Origin: Shimia sp.
Lineage (GTDB): Bacteria > Pseudomonadota > Alphaproteobacteria > Rhodobacterales > Rhodobacteraceae
DNA length: 64,000 nt
Direction of reading: 5' to 3'
Assembly (NCBI GenBank): GCA_024224295.1
Contig: JAAENN010000177.1
Coordinates: 64,079-128,078, forward strand
How positions within the stretch are numbered: the stretch's first letter is position 1; every line of letters begins with the position of its first letter. Position numbers and translations under genes: made by a program. The notes beneath the pieces are model-generated. The model was not told the DNA's origin, ran no database searches, and saw only the letters and a program-made list of their open reading frames with translations. Shown here one piece after another: positions 1 through 9,226 of this stretch.

Positions 1-20
1 CGCGCCAAACAAGTAGTGGT

Positions 21-812
21 TTAGGCGCGGTGGGCTCCGTCTGCCAGAGATTTGACGAAGGCCAGAACGTCTGAGACGGGTTTGCCCGCTGCAATCTGGC
101 TTACAATCGCTGACCCCACCACGGCCCCATCGGCAACTGAGGCAATGTTTCGTGCTTTTTCAGGTGTGTTGATACCAAAGCCCACAATGACCGGCAAATC
201 AGTGCTGTCTTTGATGCGTGCCACTTCCGGTCCCACGTCGGTGGCCTCAGCTTCCGCAGATCCTGTGATGCCAGTGATCGACACGTAGTAGACAAAGCCG
301 GAGGTGTTTTGCAGAACTTTGGGTAGGCGCTTGTTATCGGTTGTGGGTGTCGCCAGACGGATAAAGTTCATACCTGCGGCCTGCGCCGGAATACACAATT
401 CGTTGTCTTCTTCGGGCGGGAGGTCCACAACAATCAAACCGTCAATGCCAGCGGTTTGCGCATCAATCAGAAATTTGTCGACACCACGCGAATAAATCGG
501 GTTGTAGTAGCCCATTAGCACAATGGGGGTGGTGGTGTCGGTGCGGCGGAACTCCGTTGCGAGATCAAGTGTTCGTTGCAACGTCATGCCACCTTCGAGC
601 GCGCGCTGGCCCGCCAACTGAATGGTGGGGCCGTCCGCCATCGGGTCCGTAAACGGCAAGCCGAGTTCGATGATGTCCACTCCAGCGCTTGGCAGGCCTT
701 TCACCACTTCCAACGAGGTATCGTAGTCGGGATCCCCTGCCATGACATAGGCTACAAATGCCTTTTTGCCTTGCGCTTTTAGTTCGGCGAATTTGGCGTC
801 GATACGAGTCAT
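21..812 (-). CDS. trpA: Tryptophan synthase alpha subunit
   Basis: Cleaves indole-3-glycerol phosphate to indole and glyceraldehyde 3-phosphate; the indole is channelled to the TrpB partner in the last step of tryptophan synthesis (cytoplasm). The 263-aa length is normal for the family. The two catalytic acids fall at the textbook positions: Glu49 in the IELGLPF stretch and Asp60 in DPMADGP. The phosphate-binding loops of the TIM barrel ([10 protein letters not shown], then [10 protein letters not shown] near residues 230-240) are present. ATG start with an AAGGA ribosome binding site about 9 nt upstream. No trpB is visible upstream of it here, so its usual partner must be elsewhere or beyond the left edge. 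Confidence 0.97.
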   Translation of the reverse strand: MTRIDAKFAELKAQGKKAFVAYVMAGDPDYDTSLEVVKGLPSAGVDIIELGLPFTDPMADGPTIQLAGQRALEGGMTLQRTLDLATEFRRTDTTTPIVLMGYYNPIYSRGVDKFLIDAQTAGIDGLIVVDLPPEEDNELCIPAQAAGMNFIRLATPTTDNKRLPKVLQNTSGFVYYVSITGITGSAEAEATDVGPEVARIKDSTDLPVIVGFGINTPEKARNIASVADGAVVGSAIVSQIAAGKPVSDVLAFVKSLADGAHRA

Positions 813-899
813 CGGCGGATCCTTACGTTTTGCTTCCCCTTCATGTGCCGGAAGGTGCGTGGGAAATCAATCCCACGCAAGTCGCTCATATGCTTTGTG

Positions 900-1385
900 C
901 TAGAACCTGTGATGATAGCGCAGGGTTAAAGTGTTTACGCCTGGATTGTGGCTGGACAGGCCTGCGTTGGATAGGTGGCTGATCGCAAGTGAAAGCGCCG
1001 ATGTATTTGATAGCCGATATCCCAGCCCCAGAAGGCTGCGAAATTCAAGCGACTGTCCAAGGTCGTTGTGAGCTGTGCCTTCAACAAAGACACCTGGCAT
1101 TAAGCTGGCCTGGGCAAACCAGCGATCGTCGAAATCGTAGGTGCCGGACAACCCGGCCCCCAAGAAAAAGTCGTTCTCGGCGTCAAGGGAGGCTGCTGCG
1201 CCAAATGACGCTGAAAACCTGCCAAAAGTTCGAAACGGAGTTGTGATGTATTCGAGTTCGAGCACATTCGCGTCACGTGCGCTGCCTTCTGAATAGTCTG
1301 AGTAGCCTACGCCCCAAATGAGTTGCTGCGCAGAGAGTTGCGTTGCGCACAGCAAAGCTGCGCCCAAAGTGATCAGGTGTTTCAT
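900..1385 (-). CDS. pagL: Outer-membrane lipid A 3-O-deacylase, PagL family
   Basis: A 161-aa predicted outer-membrane beta-barrel enzyme that would remove the 3-O-linked acyl chain from lipid A. Seen directly: an N-terminal signal peptide (MKHLITLGAALL..., cleavage likely after LSA near residue 19), alternating hydrophobic strands, a C-terminal phenylalanine typical of barrel proteins, and the H-x-S-N motif (SHLSNAG) near the C terminus that holds the PagL catalytic His and Ser. ATG at 1385 is preferred because it begins the signal peptide; an in-frame TTG at 1400 is the alternative. The catalytic Glu of PagL could not be placed with certainty. Stands alone between trpA and ychF. Confidence 0.75.
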   Translation of the reverse strand: MKHLITLGAALLCATQLSAQQLIWGVGYSDYSEGSARDANVLELEYITTPFRTFGRFSASFGAAASLDAENDFFLGAGLSGTYDFDDRWFAQASLMPGVFVEGTAHNDLGQSLEFRSLLGLGYRLSNTSALSLAISHLSNAGLSSHNPGVNTLTLRYHHRF

Positions 1386-1704
1386 GAAAATGTTGTCCAA
1401 TACAGGGTGGTCTTTGGCGGGACACAGGCCTGGATTTGGGGGCAGGGATTCCGGAAAGAACCCCTTGTTGCAATGGCTTGCGCGTTCGTGATGTGGAAGG
1501 GTGGTTTTCGTGAGTGCGCGTGATTTTGTGTGATCGTCGTCAGACGCTGATAAACATGGGCCCCCTGCTAGGACGGAACCAGAGGTTTGAATGCCTAACC
1601 GAGCGGTAAAAATACCCTACGGCACTTCGTTATAGACACTGTTAGCTTGCGCCGGTCCCATTCTCTGCCTAAGAGCGACACAAACCAGAGACAGGAGGCC
1701 GGAC
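1386..1704. other. Intergenic region between divergent pagL and ychF
   Basis: About 320 bases between two divergent start codons. It must carry both promoters, but I could not identify a convincing -35/-10 pair, operator or small gene. The only clear signal is the strong ribosome binding site of ychF (AGGAGG) at its right end. Confidence 0.5.
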
Positions 1705-2802
1705 ATGGGTTTCAAAATGGGCATCGTTGGCTTGCCAAACGTTGGCAAATCCACGCTCTTTAACGCGCTGACCAAAACCGCAGCGGCGCAGGCGGCGAAT
1801 TTTCCGTTCTGCACCATCGAGCCCAACGTGGGCGAAGTGGGCGTGCCGGATGCACGTCTGGATAAGCTCGCCGCGATTGCGAGCTCCAAGCAGATCATCC
1901 CAACACGGATGACCTTTGTGGACATCGCTGGTCTGGTAAAAGGCGCCTCCAAAGGCGAAGGTTTGGGCAACCAGTTCCTCGCCAATATTCGGGAGACGGA
2001 TGCGATTGCTCATGTGTTGCGCTGTTTTGAAGATGGCGACGTGACCCATGTGGATGGTCGCGTTGATCCCGTGGCCGATGCGGAAACCATTGAAACAGAG
2101 CTGATGTTGGCTGACCTAGAGAGTATCGAGAAGCGTCTTCAAGGGCTTGTGCGCAAGGTGCGTGGTGGTGACAAAGAGGCGGTTCAGCAGGAACGCCTGC
2201 TGAAAGCGGCGCAGGAGATGTTGGAAGACGGTAAGCCAGCCCGTCTTGTTGAGGTTGACGAGGACGACGTCAAGGCGTGGAAATTGTTACAACTTCTCAG
2301 CACAAAGCCGGTTCTATATGTTTGTAACGTTGGTGAATCTGAGGCAGCCGAAGGCAACGAACATTCTGCCGCAGTGGCCGAAATGGCCGCCAAGCAAGGC
2401 AATAGCCACGTGATCATTTCCGCACAGATCGAAGAAGAAATCAGTCAGTTGGAAGATGATGAAGCCGAAATGTTCCTCAGTGAAATGGGGCTGGAAGAAG
2501 CCGGTCTGGACCGTCTGATCCGTGCAGGCTACGAACTGTTGCATCTGGAAACTTACTTCACTGTTGGCCCCAAAGAGGCTCGTGCCTGGACCATCCGTCA
2601 GGGGACTAAGGCGCCTCAGGCGGCTGGTGTGATCCATGGTGATTTTGAAAAAGGCTTCATCCGCGCCGAAACCATTGCCTATGACGATTATATCGCCTGC
2701 AATGGTGAAAGCGGTGCCAAGGATGCGGGAAAGATGCGCGCTGAGGGCAAGAGTTATGAGGTGCAGGACGGCGACGTGATGCACTTCTTGTTCAACACTT
2801 AA
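1705..2802 (+). CDS. ychF: Ribosome-binding ATPase YchF (OLA1 family)
   Basis: Obg-related P-loop protein of 365 aa that binds ATP in preference to GTP and associates with ribosomes; implicated in translation and oxidative-stress control. Seen: G1 loop GLPNVGKST at residues 9-17, a G3 region [11 protein letters not shown], and an altered G4 motif (NVGE in place of NKxD) that explains ATP preference in this family. The C-terminal third has the TGS-type domain ([18 protein letters not shown]). Strong AGGAGG ribosome binding site 8 nt before the ATG. Single-gene transcription unit followed by a rho-independent terminator. Confidence 0.97.
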   Translation: MGFKMGIVGLPNVGKSTLFNALTKTAAAQAANFPFCTIEPNVGEVGVPDARLDKLAAIASSKQIIPTRMTFVDIAGLVKGASKGEGLGNQFLANIRETDAIAHVLRCFEDGDVTHVDGRVDPVADAETIETELMLADLESIEKRLQGLVRKVRGGDKEAVQQERLLKAAQEMLEDGKPARLVEVDEDDVKAWKLLQLLSTKPVLYVCNVGESEAAEGNEHSAAVAEMAAKQGNSHVIISAQIEEEISQLEDDEAEMFLSEMGLEEAGLDRLIRAGYELLHLETYFTVGPKEARAWTIRQGTKAPQAAGVIHGDFEKGFIRAETIAYDDYIACNGESGAKDAGKMRAEGKSYEVQDGDVMHFLFNT

Positions 2803-2827
2803 CGCAGTTCGAAGCATCCGACTTGGT

Positions 2828-2859
2828 AAAACCCGCTGTGAAAACGGCGGGTTTTTTTC
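2828..2859 (+). terminator. Rho-independent terminator after ychF
   Basis: Hairpin with arms AAACCCGC and GCGGGTTT closed by a GAAA-type loop and followed by a run of seven T. It begins about 25 nt after the ychF stop codon. Confidence 0.9.
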
Positions 2860-3284
2860 GTGGTCGTGCCGGTTAATATAAAACTAAAATTGACTGATTG
2901 CTGTCTGTCTTTAGCGAGACGTGCTGAAGAATTGGTATCTGATGACGCACCTTGCTCCAAAATCACGCGATTTTGGCGTCACGTCGCATAGTTGGCTGAT
3001 TAAAAAACACACACTTTCTGGAATTGTCGCTTATCTTTTGGGCGAATGTCGTGATTTCCCTGATTGCTGCGGTGCGGAAATTTGCTCCTAGGCAGTCCGT
3101 GTCAAAAGGTGTGGGCACCAACCGAACGACAGGACGTCTGGGAAACGGGGGGTGTGTGACGACCGACGAATTGGACCTCGACACGGCCGCCACACGGTTT
3201 GCAACACGAAGTTGCGGGGATCAGGTAATGGAAGCTCGCCTCCGGGCGCAAGGGTTTCTGTGGCCACCCCGCTGGGAGATACGA
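2860..3284 (+). promoter_or_regulatory. Upstream region of the urt operon with an inverted repeat
   Basis: About 425 bases before urtA. An open frame continues upstream of urtA but the added residues resemble no family, so it is treated as non-coding. The clearest structure is a perfect inverted repeat at 2957-2976 (CCAAAATC, 4-nt gap, GATTTTGG), flanked by outer GACGC/GCGTC arms. No T run follows, so it looks more like an operator or leader hairpin than a terminator. Urea uptake genes are usually nitrogen-regulated, but I could not find a clear NtrC site or sigma-54 promoter. Confidence 0.4.
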
Positions 3285-4565
3285 ATGACCTTTCTGAAAT
3301 CCACGCTCGCAGGATCTCTGGTTTTTGCCTCGCTTGCCGGCGCTGCCATGGCCGACGAAGACACCATCAAAGTGGGTGTGCTGCACTCGCTCTCGGGCAC
3401 GATGGCGATTTCTGAGACCACGCTGAAAGACACCATGCTGATGCTGATCGACCAACAGAACGCCAAGGGCGGCCTGCTGGGCAAACAGCTGGAAGCAGTT
3501 GTGGTTGACCCTGCATCTGACTGGCCACTGTTTGCAGAAAAAGCGCGTGAGCTTTTGACCGTGCATGAAGTGGATGTGATCTTCGGCAACTGGACCTCCG
3601 TGTCTCGTAAATCTGTGCTGCCAGTGATCGAAGAGCTGAACGGCCTGCTGTTCTACCCGGTTCAGTACGAAGGCGAAGAGAGCTCCAAAAACGTGTTTTA
3701 CACCGGTGCAGCGCCAAACCAGCAGGCGATCCCGGCAACCGACTACTTCCTGGACGAGCTGGGTGTTGAGAAATTTGCCCTCTTGGGCACCGACTATGTC
3801 TATCCACGCACGACCAACAACATCCTTGAGTCTTATTTGAAGGGCAAAGGTATCGCGGATGACGACATTTTCGTGAACTACACCCCATTTGGGCACTCTG
3901 ACTGGTCCAAGATCGTCGCTGACGTTGTGGCGTTGGGCGCGGACGGCAAAAAAGTTGGCGTGATCTCCACCATCAACGGTGACGCGAACATCGGCTTCTA
4001 CAAAGAACTGGCGGCGGCTGGCATTTCTGCGGACGACATTCCTGTTGTGGCGTTCTCTGTTGGCGAAGAAGAGCTGGCTGGGTTGGACACTTCCAACCTC
4101 GTGGGTCACCTCGCGGCATGGAACTACTTCCAGTCTGCGGATGCCGACGTGAACGCGGAATTTGTGGAAACATGGAAAGCCACCATGGGTGACGCGCGTG
4201 TGACCAACGATCCAATGGAAGCACATTTCATCGGCTTTAACATGTGGCTGAACGCCGCCACCGAAGTTGGCTCCACAGAGGTGGATGCGGTGCGGGCCAA
4301 GATGTACGGTCAAGAATTCCCGAACCTGACCGGTGGTACCGCCGTGATGCTGCCAAACCATCACTTGGCGAAGCCAGTTCTGATTGGCGAAATTCAAGAA
4401 GACGGTCAGTTTGACATCATCTCCCAGACCACTGAGGTGCCGGGCGATGCGTGGACAGACTTCCTGCCTGAATCCGCGGTGCTGATGTCGGATTGGAAAG
4501 ATCTGGACTGCGGCATGTACAACACCGAAACCAAAACCTGCGTGCAAACGCTGTCCAACTACTAA
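3285..4565 (+). CDS. urtA: Urea ABC transporter, substrate-binding protein
   Basis: Periplasmic receptor that captures urea (or short amides) for the UrtBCDE transporter. The 426-aa protein begins with a typical Sec signal peptide (MTFLKSTLAGSLVFASLAG, cleavage after AMA) followed by IKVGVLHSLSGTMAISE, the conserved opening of UrtA/AmiC-type binding proteins. The first ATG of the signal peptide is chosen, with GGGAG upstream, over an earlier in-frame start that would add 87 unrelated residues. First gene of urtABCDE, separated from urtB by a stem-loop. Confidence 0.96.
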   Translation: MTFLKSTLAGSLVFASLAGAAMADEDTIKVGVLHSLSGTMAISETTLKDTMLMLIDQQNAKGGLLGKQLEAVVVDPASDWPLFAEKARELLTVHEVDVIFGNWTSVSRKSVLPVIEELNGLLFYPVQYEGEESSKNVFYTGAAPNQQAIPATDYFLDELGVEKFALLGTDYVYPRTTNNILESYLKGKGIADDDIFVNYTPFGHSDWSKIVADVVALGADGKKVGVISTINGDANIGFYKELAAAGISADDIPVVAFSVGEEELAGLDTSNLVGHLAAWNYFQSADADVNAEFVETWKATMGDARVTNDPMEAHFIGFNMWLNAATEVGSTEVDAVRAKMYGQEFPNLTGGTAVMLPNHHLAKPVLIGEIQEDGQFDIISQTTEVPGDAWTDFLPESAVLMSDWKDLDCGMYNTETKTCVQTLSNY

Positions 4566-4579
4566 GTTGAGACCTTTTT

Positions 4580-4603
4580 GGGGCCGCCAAACGTGGTGGC
4601 CCC
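4580..4603 (+). other. Intercistronic stem-loop between urtA and urtB
   Basis: Arms GGGGCCGCC and GGTGGCCCC with one G-U wobble and a 6-nt loop, 14 nt after the urtA stop. No T run follows. In transporter operons such hairpins commonly protect the 3' end of the binding-protein message so that it is made in excess; that role is inferred here. Confidence 0.6.
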
Positions 4604-4628
4604 TCACCAAACTCGCGGATCCCCTCAC

Positions 4629-6596
4629 ATGAGACAATACCTTCTGGCAGGCCTTGCTGTCTTGGCCGCTTGCCTGATTTCGCCCGACCGTAGCTCGGCG
4701 CAAGATGCCGCCATCCAGCCGATCCTGCAAGATCATCAGGCGCTGATTGTGAAAAGCTCGCGCAAGACTATTGCTCCGGTAATTGAGGCTGTGGCCAGTT
4801 CGGGATTGCCACAGGCGCAGACCGTGCTTGAGGTCTGGGCGGCCAAAAACATGTGGCAGCGCAAAGAAGACGGACTGTTCTTCATCGGCGAAAGGATAGA
4901 CAGCAAGACTTACGCGCTCATCGATTTCGACAGCGGTGAAGCGGTGGGGGAATTCGTCAAGAAAGACCTCAAACAGATCAAGCCCAACAGCGGCATCCGC
5001 GCGCTGATAGGTACTGCGTTAGTCCAATTCCAACTGAGTGATCCCAATACCGAAGCCCGCAGAGCCGCACTATTGTCCATCGAGAGAGACCCGGAGGCCA
5101 GCCTGCTCGCCCCTCTGCGTGCGTCCATCGAAGGCGAGCCGAATGCAGAGCTCAAAGCGCAAAAGCAACGTCTCGAGCGGCTCTTGACCATTGGGTATGA
5201 CACCAACGAGGCCGCGCGCTTGACGGCCATCTCGGATATGTCCGGAGACCTCGGGGTCGATGTGCGCGCCACGTTGAACCCACTTCTGACCACTACGCGT
5301 GAGGTTGCGCTGGGCGCTGTTCCAAACGGCGTGAATGTCGCGCAGGTTTTGCAGCCTGGACAGGACGATTTTGACGTGATCACCGCTTACAATCTGCTAG
5401 TCGACAAAGGGCTTGCACCCGCTTTGCACACGGCTGATGATGTCCGCCTGGCATTGGGTGAGCACATTGACGGAGGCAGTGTCGGCGGCGTGCCAGTGGC
5501 GCAACTCAATACAGAACCAGCCCGCTTGAAAGCCTACGCAGCTTTGGCAGAGGCCGGCGCAGTGCCAGCCTATGTTGGCGACAATGCGATTAACACGCCT
5601 CTTGAAACTCACGTGTTTTTTGAAGCTTATGTCGAGCCATCCCAAGTCGTGACCGATGCCGCAGCGCAAGCGCTCAAGGACATTGAACTTAAAGTTGGTC
5701 TCAATCAGACGCTGGATCTGACGCTTGATGCTTTGTCGCTTGCTTCGATCTATTTTTTGGCGGCCATTGGCCTTGCGATCACCTTTGGTGTGATGGGTGT
5801 GATCAACATGGCGCATGGTGAGTTCATTATGATGGGCGCCTACACTGGCTATGTGGTGCAGCAGCTTATTCCCGATCACACGGTGTCGATCATTGTCGCC
5901 ATACCTACCGCTTTTGCTGTGACGTTTGCCGCCGGTGTGGCCATGGAAAGGCTTGTGATCCGCTGGCTGCAGGCCCGACCGCTGGAAACACTTCTGGCAA
6001 CTTTCGGAATTTCCATTGCGCTACAACAGCTGGCCAAAAACATCTTTGGCACGCAGGCGCGTCCCTTGACGGCGCCCGGTTGGTTGGATGGTGCCTGGGC
6101 GATGAACGATGTGGTTTCGATCAGCTATATCCGTATCGCGATTTTCATTCTCGCGCTGATCTTCCTAGGCGTCTTCCTGTACATCATGAAACGCACGCGG
6201 CTTGGGCTTGAGACCCGCGCAGTCACGCAAAACCCGCGTATGGCGGCCTCCATGGGAATCAATCCGGATAAGGTGAACATGCTGACGTTTGGTCTTGGTT
6301 CTGGCATCGCAGGCATTGCGGGCGTAGCCATTGGTCTCTTCGCCAAGGTGACCTCGGAATTGGGCAGCGACTACATCGTGCAAAGCTTTATGACTGTGGT
6401 TGTCGGCGGGGTTGGCAACATCTGGGGCACTCTGGCAGGCGCTGCCATGATCGGCTTCCTGCAAAAGGGCATAGAATGGATGAACCCATCCAACACGCTC
6501 GCTGCGCAGACCTACATGATCATCTTCATCATCATCTTCATCCAATTTCGGCCACGGGGCATCATCGCCCTCAAAGGCCGCGCGGCGGGGGATTAA
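4629..6596 (+). CDS. urtB: Urea ABC transporter, permease UrtB
   Basis: Inner-membrane permease of the LivH type, 655 aa. Residues 1-25 form a signal-like segment, followed by about 330 mainly soluble residues that are characteristic of UrtB and absent from LivH. From about residue 365 the permease core starts with many hydrophobic helices, including FGVMGVINMAHGEF and the GLGSGIAGIAGVAIG segment. ATG at 4629 is chosen because it opens the signal segment; an earlier TTG is possible. Works with UrtC as the membrane channel. Confidence 0.95.
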   Translation: MRQYLLAGLAVLAACLISPDRSSAQDAAIQPILQDHQALIVKSSRKTIAPVIEAVASSGLPQAQTVLEVWAAKNMWQRKEDGLFFIGERIDSKTYALIDFDSGEAVGEFVKKDLKQIKPNSGIRALIGTALVQFQLSDPNTEARRAALLSIERDPEASLLAPLRASIEGEPNAELKAQKQRLERLLTIGYDTNEAARLTAISDMSGDLGVDVRATLNPLLTTTREVALGAVPNGVNVAQVLQPGQDDFDVITAYNLLVDKGLAPALHTADDVRLALGEHIDGGSVGGVPVAQLNTEPARLKAYAALAEAGAVPAYVGDNAINTPLETHVFFEAYVEPSQVVTDAAAQALKDIELKVGLNQTLDLTLDALSLASIYFLAAIGLAITFGVMGVINMAHGEFIMMGAYTGYVVQQLIPDHTVSIIVAIPTAFAVTFAAGVAMERLVIRWLQARPLETLLATFGISIALQQLAKNIFGTQARPLTAPGWLDGAWAMNDVVSISYIRIAIFILALIFLGVFLYIMKRTRLGLETRAVTQNPRMAASMGINPDKVNMLTFGLGSGIAGIAGVAIGLFAKVTSELGSDYIVQSFMTVVVGGVGNIWGTLAGAAMIGFLQKGIEWMNPSNTLAAQTYMIIFIIIFIQFRPRGIIALKGRAAGD

Positions 6597-6599
6597 GCC

Positions 6600-7781
6600 A
6601 TGAAACGTTCCTTCATTGCCAAGAACCCTTCAGTTTTGATCTTTCTCGCGATCCTCGCACTTTTCACTCTGCTGATCACGGTTATGTCTGAAGGCTTTGG
6701 TGTTGGCGGCATCTCCACCAGCTTCATCAAGACATTGGGCAAAACACTCTGCCTATGCCTGATCGCCCTCGCGATGGATGTAATTTGGGGCTACACCGGC
6801 ATCCTGAGCCTCGGCCATTTCGCCTTCTTTGGGCTTGGCGGCTACATGATTGGCATGTGGCTCATGTATGAACGCACGCGGTTGATTGTGGTGGACAGTC
6901 TCGCTCAAGCCGAGATCCCGCCGACTGACGGCGAAGTCATTGACGCCATCGGAAATCAAATCTTTGGCGTGGTCGGCAGCAGCGACTTCCCTCTTATCTG
7001 GGCATTTGCCGACAGTTTGATGATCCAGTTAATGCTTGTGGTTCTGGTGCCGGGCCTACTGGCGTTGGTCTTTGGTTGGCTCGCCTTCCGCAGCCGTGTC
7101 ACAGGTGTGTACCTGTCGATCCTGACCCAAGCCATGACCCTCGCTTTGGCGCTCTATCTGTTTCAGAACGACAGTGGCTTGCGTGGCAATAATGGTCTGT
7201 CCGGATTGCAGAACCTGCCGGGTGTGACAGCGTCCCAAGATCATGTGTCCCTCTGGTTCTTTTGGGCTTCGGCTGCGGCGCTGGGCGGCGGATATGTGCT
7301 CTGCGCTTGGTTGGTGAGCGGCAAGTTCGGATCGGTCTTGCGGGCCATTCGCGACAACGAGGCGCGCGTGCGCTTCCTTGGCTATTCCGTGGAGATGTAC
7401 AAGCTGGTGATCTTCACGCTAACTGCCTGTATCGCCGCCATTGCGGGCGCGCTGTATTATCCACAAGCTGGCATCATTAACCCGGCCGAAATCGCTCCGA
7501 TTGCGTCCATCTACCTTGCGGTGTGGGTGGCGATTGGCGGGCGTGGTCGACTGTATGGGGCCGTGATCGGTGCGGCTTTTGTCAGCCTCTTGTCTACCTG
7601 GTTCACTGGCGGGCAGGCGCCTGACATCAACCTTGGGTTCTATACTATCAAATGGGTCGATTGGTGGCTTGTGCTATTGGGGCTGTCTTTTGTGCTTGTC
7701 ACACTGTTTGCGCCCAAGGGGATTGGCGGGCTGATTGACATCTTTACGGATCGCCGTGCTGCAAAGGAGGCCAAGCAATGA
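6600..7781 (+). CDS. urtC: Urea ABC transporter, permease UrtC
   Basis: Second inner-membrane permease (LivM type), 393 aa with about nine hydrophobic helices. Family hallmarks seen are GYTGILSLGHFAFFGLGGY near residues 62-80, RVTGVYLSILTQA, and the cytoplasmic coupling loop GSVLRAIRDNEARVRFLGY. Starts 3 nt after urtB and overlaps urtD by 4 bp, so it is translationally coupled. Confidence 0.96.
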   Translation: MKRSFIAKNPSVLIFLAILALFTLLITVMSEGFGVGGISTSFIKTLGKTLCLCLIALAMDVIWGYTGILSLGHFAFFGLGGYMIGMWLMYERTRLIVVDSLAQAEIPPTDGEVIDAIGNQIFGVVGSSDFPLIWAFADSLMIQLMLVVLVPGLLALVFGWLAFRSRVTGVYLSILTQAMTLALALYLFQNDSGLRGNNGLSGLQNLPGVTASQDHVSLWFFWASAAALGGGYVLCAWLVSGKFGSVLRAIRDNEARVRFLGYSVEMYKLVIFTLTACIAAIAGALYYPQAGIINPAEIAPIASIYLAVWVAIGGRGRLYGAVIGAAFVSLLSTWFTGGQAPDINLGFYTIKWVDWWLVLLGLSFVLVTLFAPKGIGGLIDIFTDRRAAKEAKQ

Positions 7782-8518
7782 GTACTCTTTTAGAAGTCTC
7801 CGGGGTCTCGGTGACCTTTGACGGGTTCCGCGCCATCAACAATCTCTCGTTTCAAATTGCAGAAGCTGAAATGCGTGCCGTGATCGGGCCAAATGGCGCT
7901 GGTAAGACCACCTTTATGGATATCGTGACTGGCAAGACCAGACCTGACGAAGGGCGGGTTATCTGGGGTGAAAAATCTGTGAGCCTTCTGGGTATGAATG
8001 AGGCCAAGATCGCGCAGGCCGGTGTTGGGCGCAAGTTTCAGAAACCCACGGTCTTTGAAGATCAGTCGGTGCAGGAAAACTTGCTGATGGCGCTCCAGAA
8101 TAAGCGTGGATGGTTGGCGGTACTCCGTTATCGTCCCAGCCCAGAAGACTTGGTAAAGGTGGTTGACCTCGCTGAGAAAATTGGGCTTAAGGATCAGCTT
8201 TTCCGCAAATCCGGCGAGTTGAGCCACGGGCAGAAACAGTGGCTGGAGATTGGGATGTTGCTCGCCCAGGAGCCGCGGCTTCTGTTGGTGGATGAGCCCG
8301 CCGCAGGCATGACACCGGCAGAGCGTGAACATACAACCGATATTCTGGTGGAGGCAGCCAAAACCCGCGCCGTTGTGGTGGTGGAGCATGACATGGAATT
8401 TGTCCGCCGCCTGAATTGTAAGGTTACCGTACTGCACGAAGGAGCCGTGCTGGCCGAAGGCAGCCTTGACCATGTCACCTCTGATCAGAATGTGATCGAC
8501 GTCTATCTGGAGCGCTAA
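7778..8518 (+). CDS. urtD: Urea ABC transporter, ATP-binding protein UrtD
   Basis: LivG-type ATPase of 246 aa. Walker A GPNGAGKTT lies near residue 37, the ABC signature reads LSHGQKQ (a common urea-transporter variant of LSGGQ), Walker B is LLLVDEPAAGMTP, and the switch histidine is in VVVEHDMEF. Its ATG overlaps the urtC stop. Pairs with UrtE to power import. Confidence 0.96.
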   Translation: MSTLLEVSGVSVTFDGFRAINNLSFQIAEAEMRAVIGPNGAGKTTFMDIVTGKTRPDEGRVIWGEKSVSLLGMNEAKIAQAGVGRKFQKPTVFEDQSVQENLLMALQNKRGWLAVLRYRPSPEDLVKVVDLAEKIGLKDQLFRKSGELSHGQKQWLEIGMLLAQEPRLLLVDEPAAGMTPAEREHTTDILVEAAKTRAVVVVEHDMEFVRRLNCKVTVLHEGAVLAEGSLDHVTSDQNVIDVYLER

Positions 8519-8519
8519 G

Positions 8520-9215
8520 ATGCTGAAACTCGAAGATATCACATTGCACTACGGTCATTCCCAGATTCTGAATGGTATCTCGATGGAAGCCAAGCTGGGC
8601 GAAGTGACTTGTGTGATGGGCACCAATGGGGTGGGGAAAACCAGCCTGATCAAATCCATCTCTGGTACACACCCGCGCTCTGGTGGTTCGCTCACGCTGG
8701 ATGGAGAGCCACTGCCGCCGCTGCCCGCACAAGCTTTGGCACATAAAGGTGTCGCCTATGTACCTCAAGGGCGCGAGATTTTCCCTTTGTTGACCGTGCG
8801 CGAGAACATGGAGACCGGCTTCAACTGCCTGCCAAAAGGGGAGCGGGCCGTGCCGGAGGAAATGTTTGAACTCTTCCCGGTGCTCAAAGAAATGCAAGGA
8901 CGCCGAGGAGGAGATCTCTCAGGCGGTCAGCAACAGCAATTGGCGATTGCGCGGGCCTTAATCACACGACCGAAGCTCCTGCTCTTGGATGAACCAACAG
9001 AAGGTATACAACCCAATATCATCCAGCAGATCGGCGAAGTCATCAAACTGCTGCGCGACAAAGGCGACATGGCGATTGTGCTTGTTGAGCAGTTTTTTGA
9101 ATTTGCCTATGGGCTGGCGGATCAGTTTGTGGTGTTGCGTCGCGGTGAAGTGCTTTTGGAAGGGCGCAAGGGCGCTATAGACAAAGACGAGTTGCTTGCG
9201 AGCGTGTCTGTTTAA
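8520..9215 (+). CDS. urtE: Urea ABC transporter, ATP-binding protein UrtE
   Basis: LivF-type ATPase, 231 aa. Walker A GTNGVGKTS, signature LSGGQQQQ, Walker B LLLLDEPTEGIQPNI. Follows urtD by 1 nt and ends the operon. In many relatives urease structural and accessory genes follow; here the next genes are on the opposite strand, so no urease gene is visible in this window. Confidence 0.96.
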   Translation: MLKLEDITLHYGHSQILNGISMEAKLGEVTCVMGTNGVGKTSLIKSISGTHPRSGGSLTLDGEPLPPLPAQALAHKGVAYVPQGREIFPLLTVRENMETGFNCLPKGERAVPEEMFELFPVLKEMQGRRGGDLSGGQQQQLAIARALITRPKLLLLDEPTEGIQPNIIQQIGEVIKLLRDKGDMAIVLVEQFFEFAYGLADQFVVLRRGEVLLEGRKGAIDKDELLASVSV

Positions 9216-9226
9216 AGGGCTGGCCG

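Noticed and set aside
2972-2990. Possible sigma-54 promoter near the urtA inverted repeat (TGGCGTC...CGC)
   Set aside because: The GG and GC elements are 9 rather than 10 nt apart and neither box otherwise matches, so spacing rules it out.
3102-4736. Open frame of 544 codons on the minus strand across urtA
   Set aside because: It is exactly opposite to urtA, has no signal peptide, ribosome binding site or family resemblance, and reflects codon bias of a GC-rich genome.
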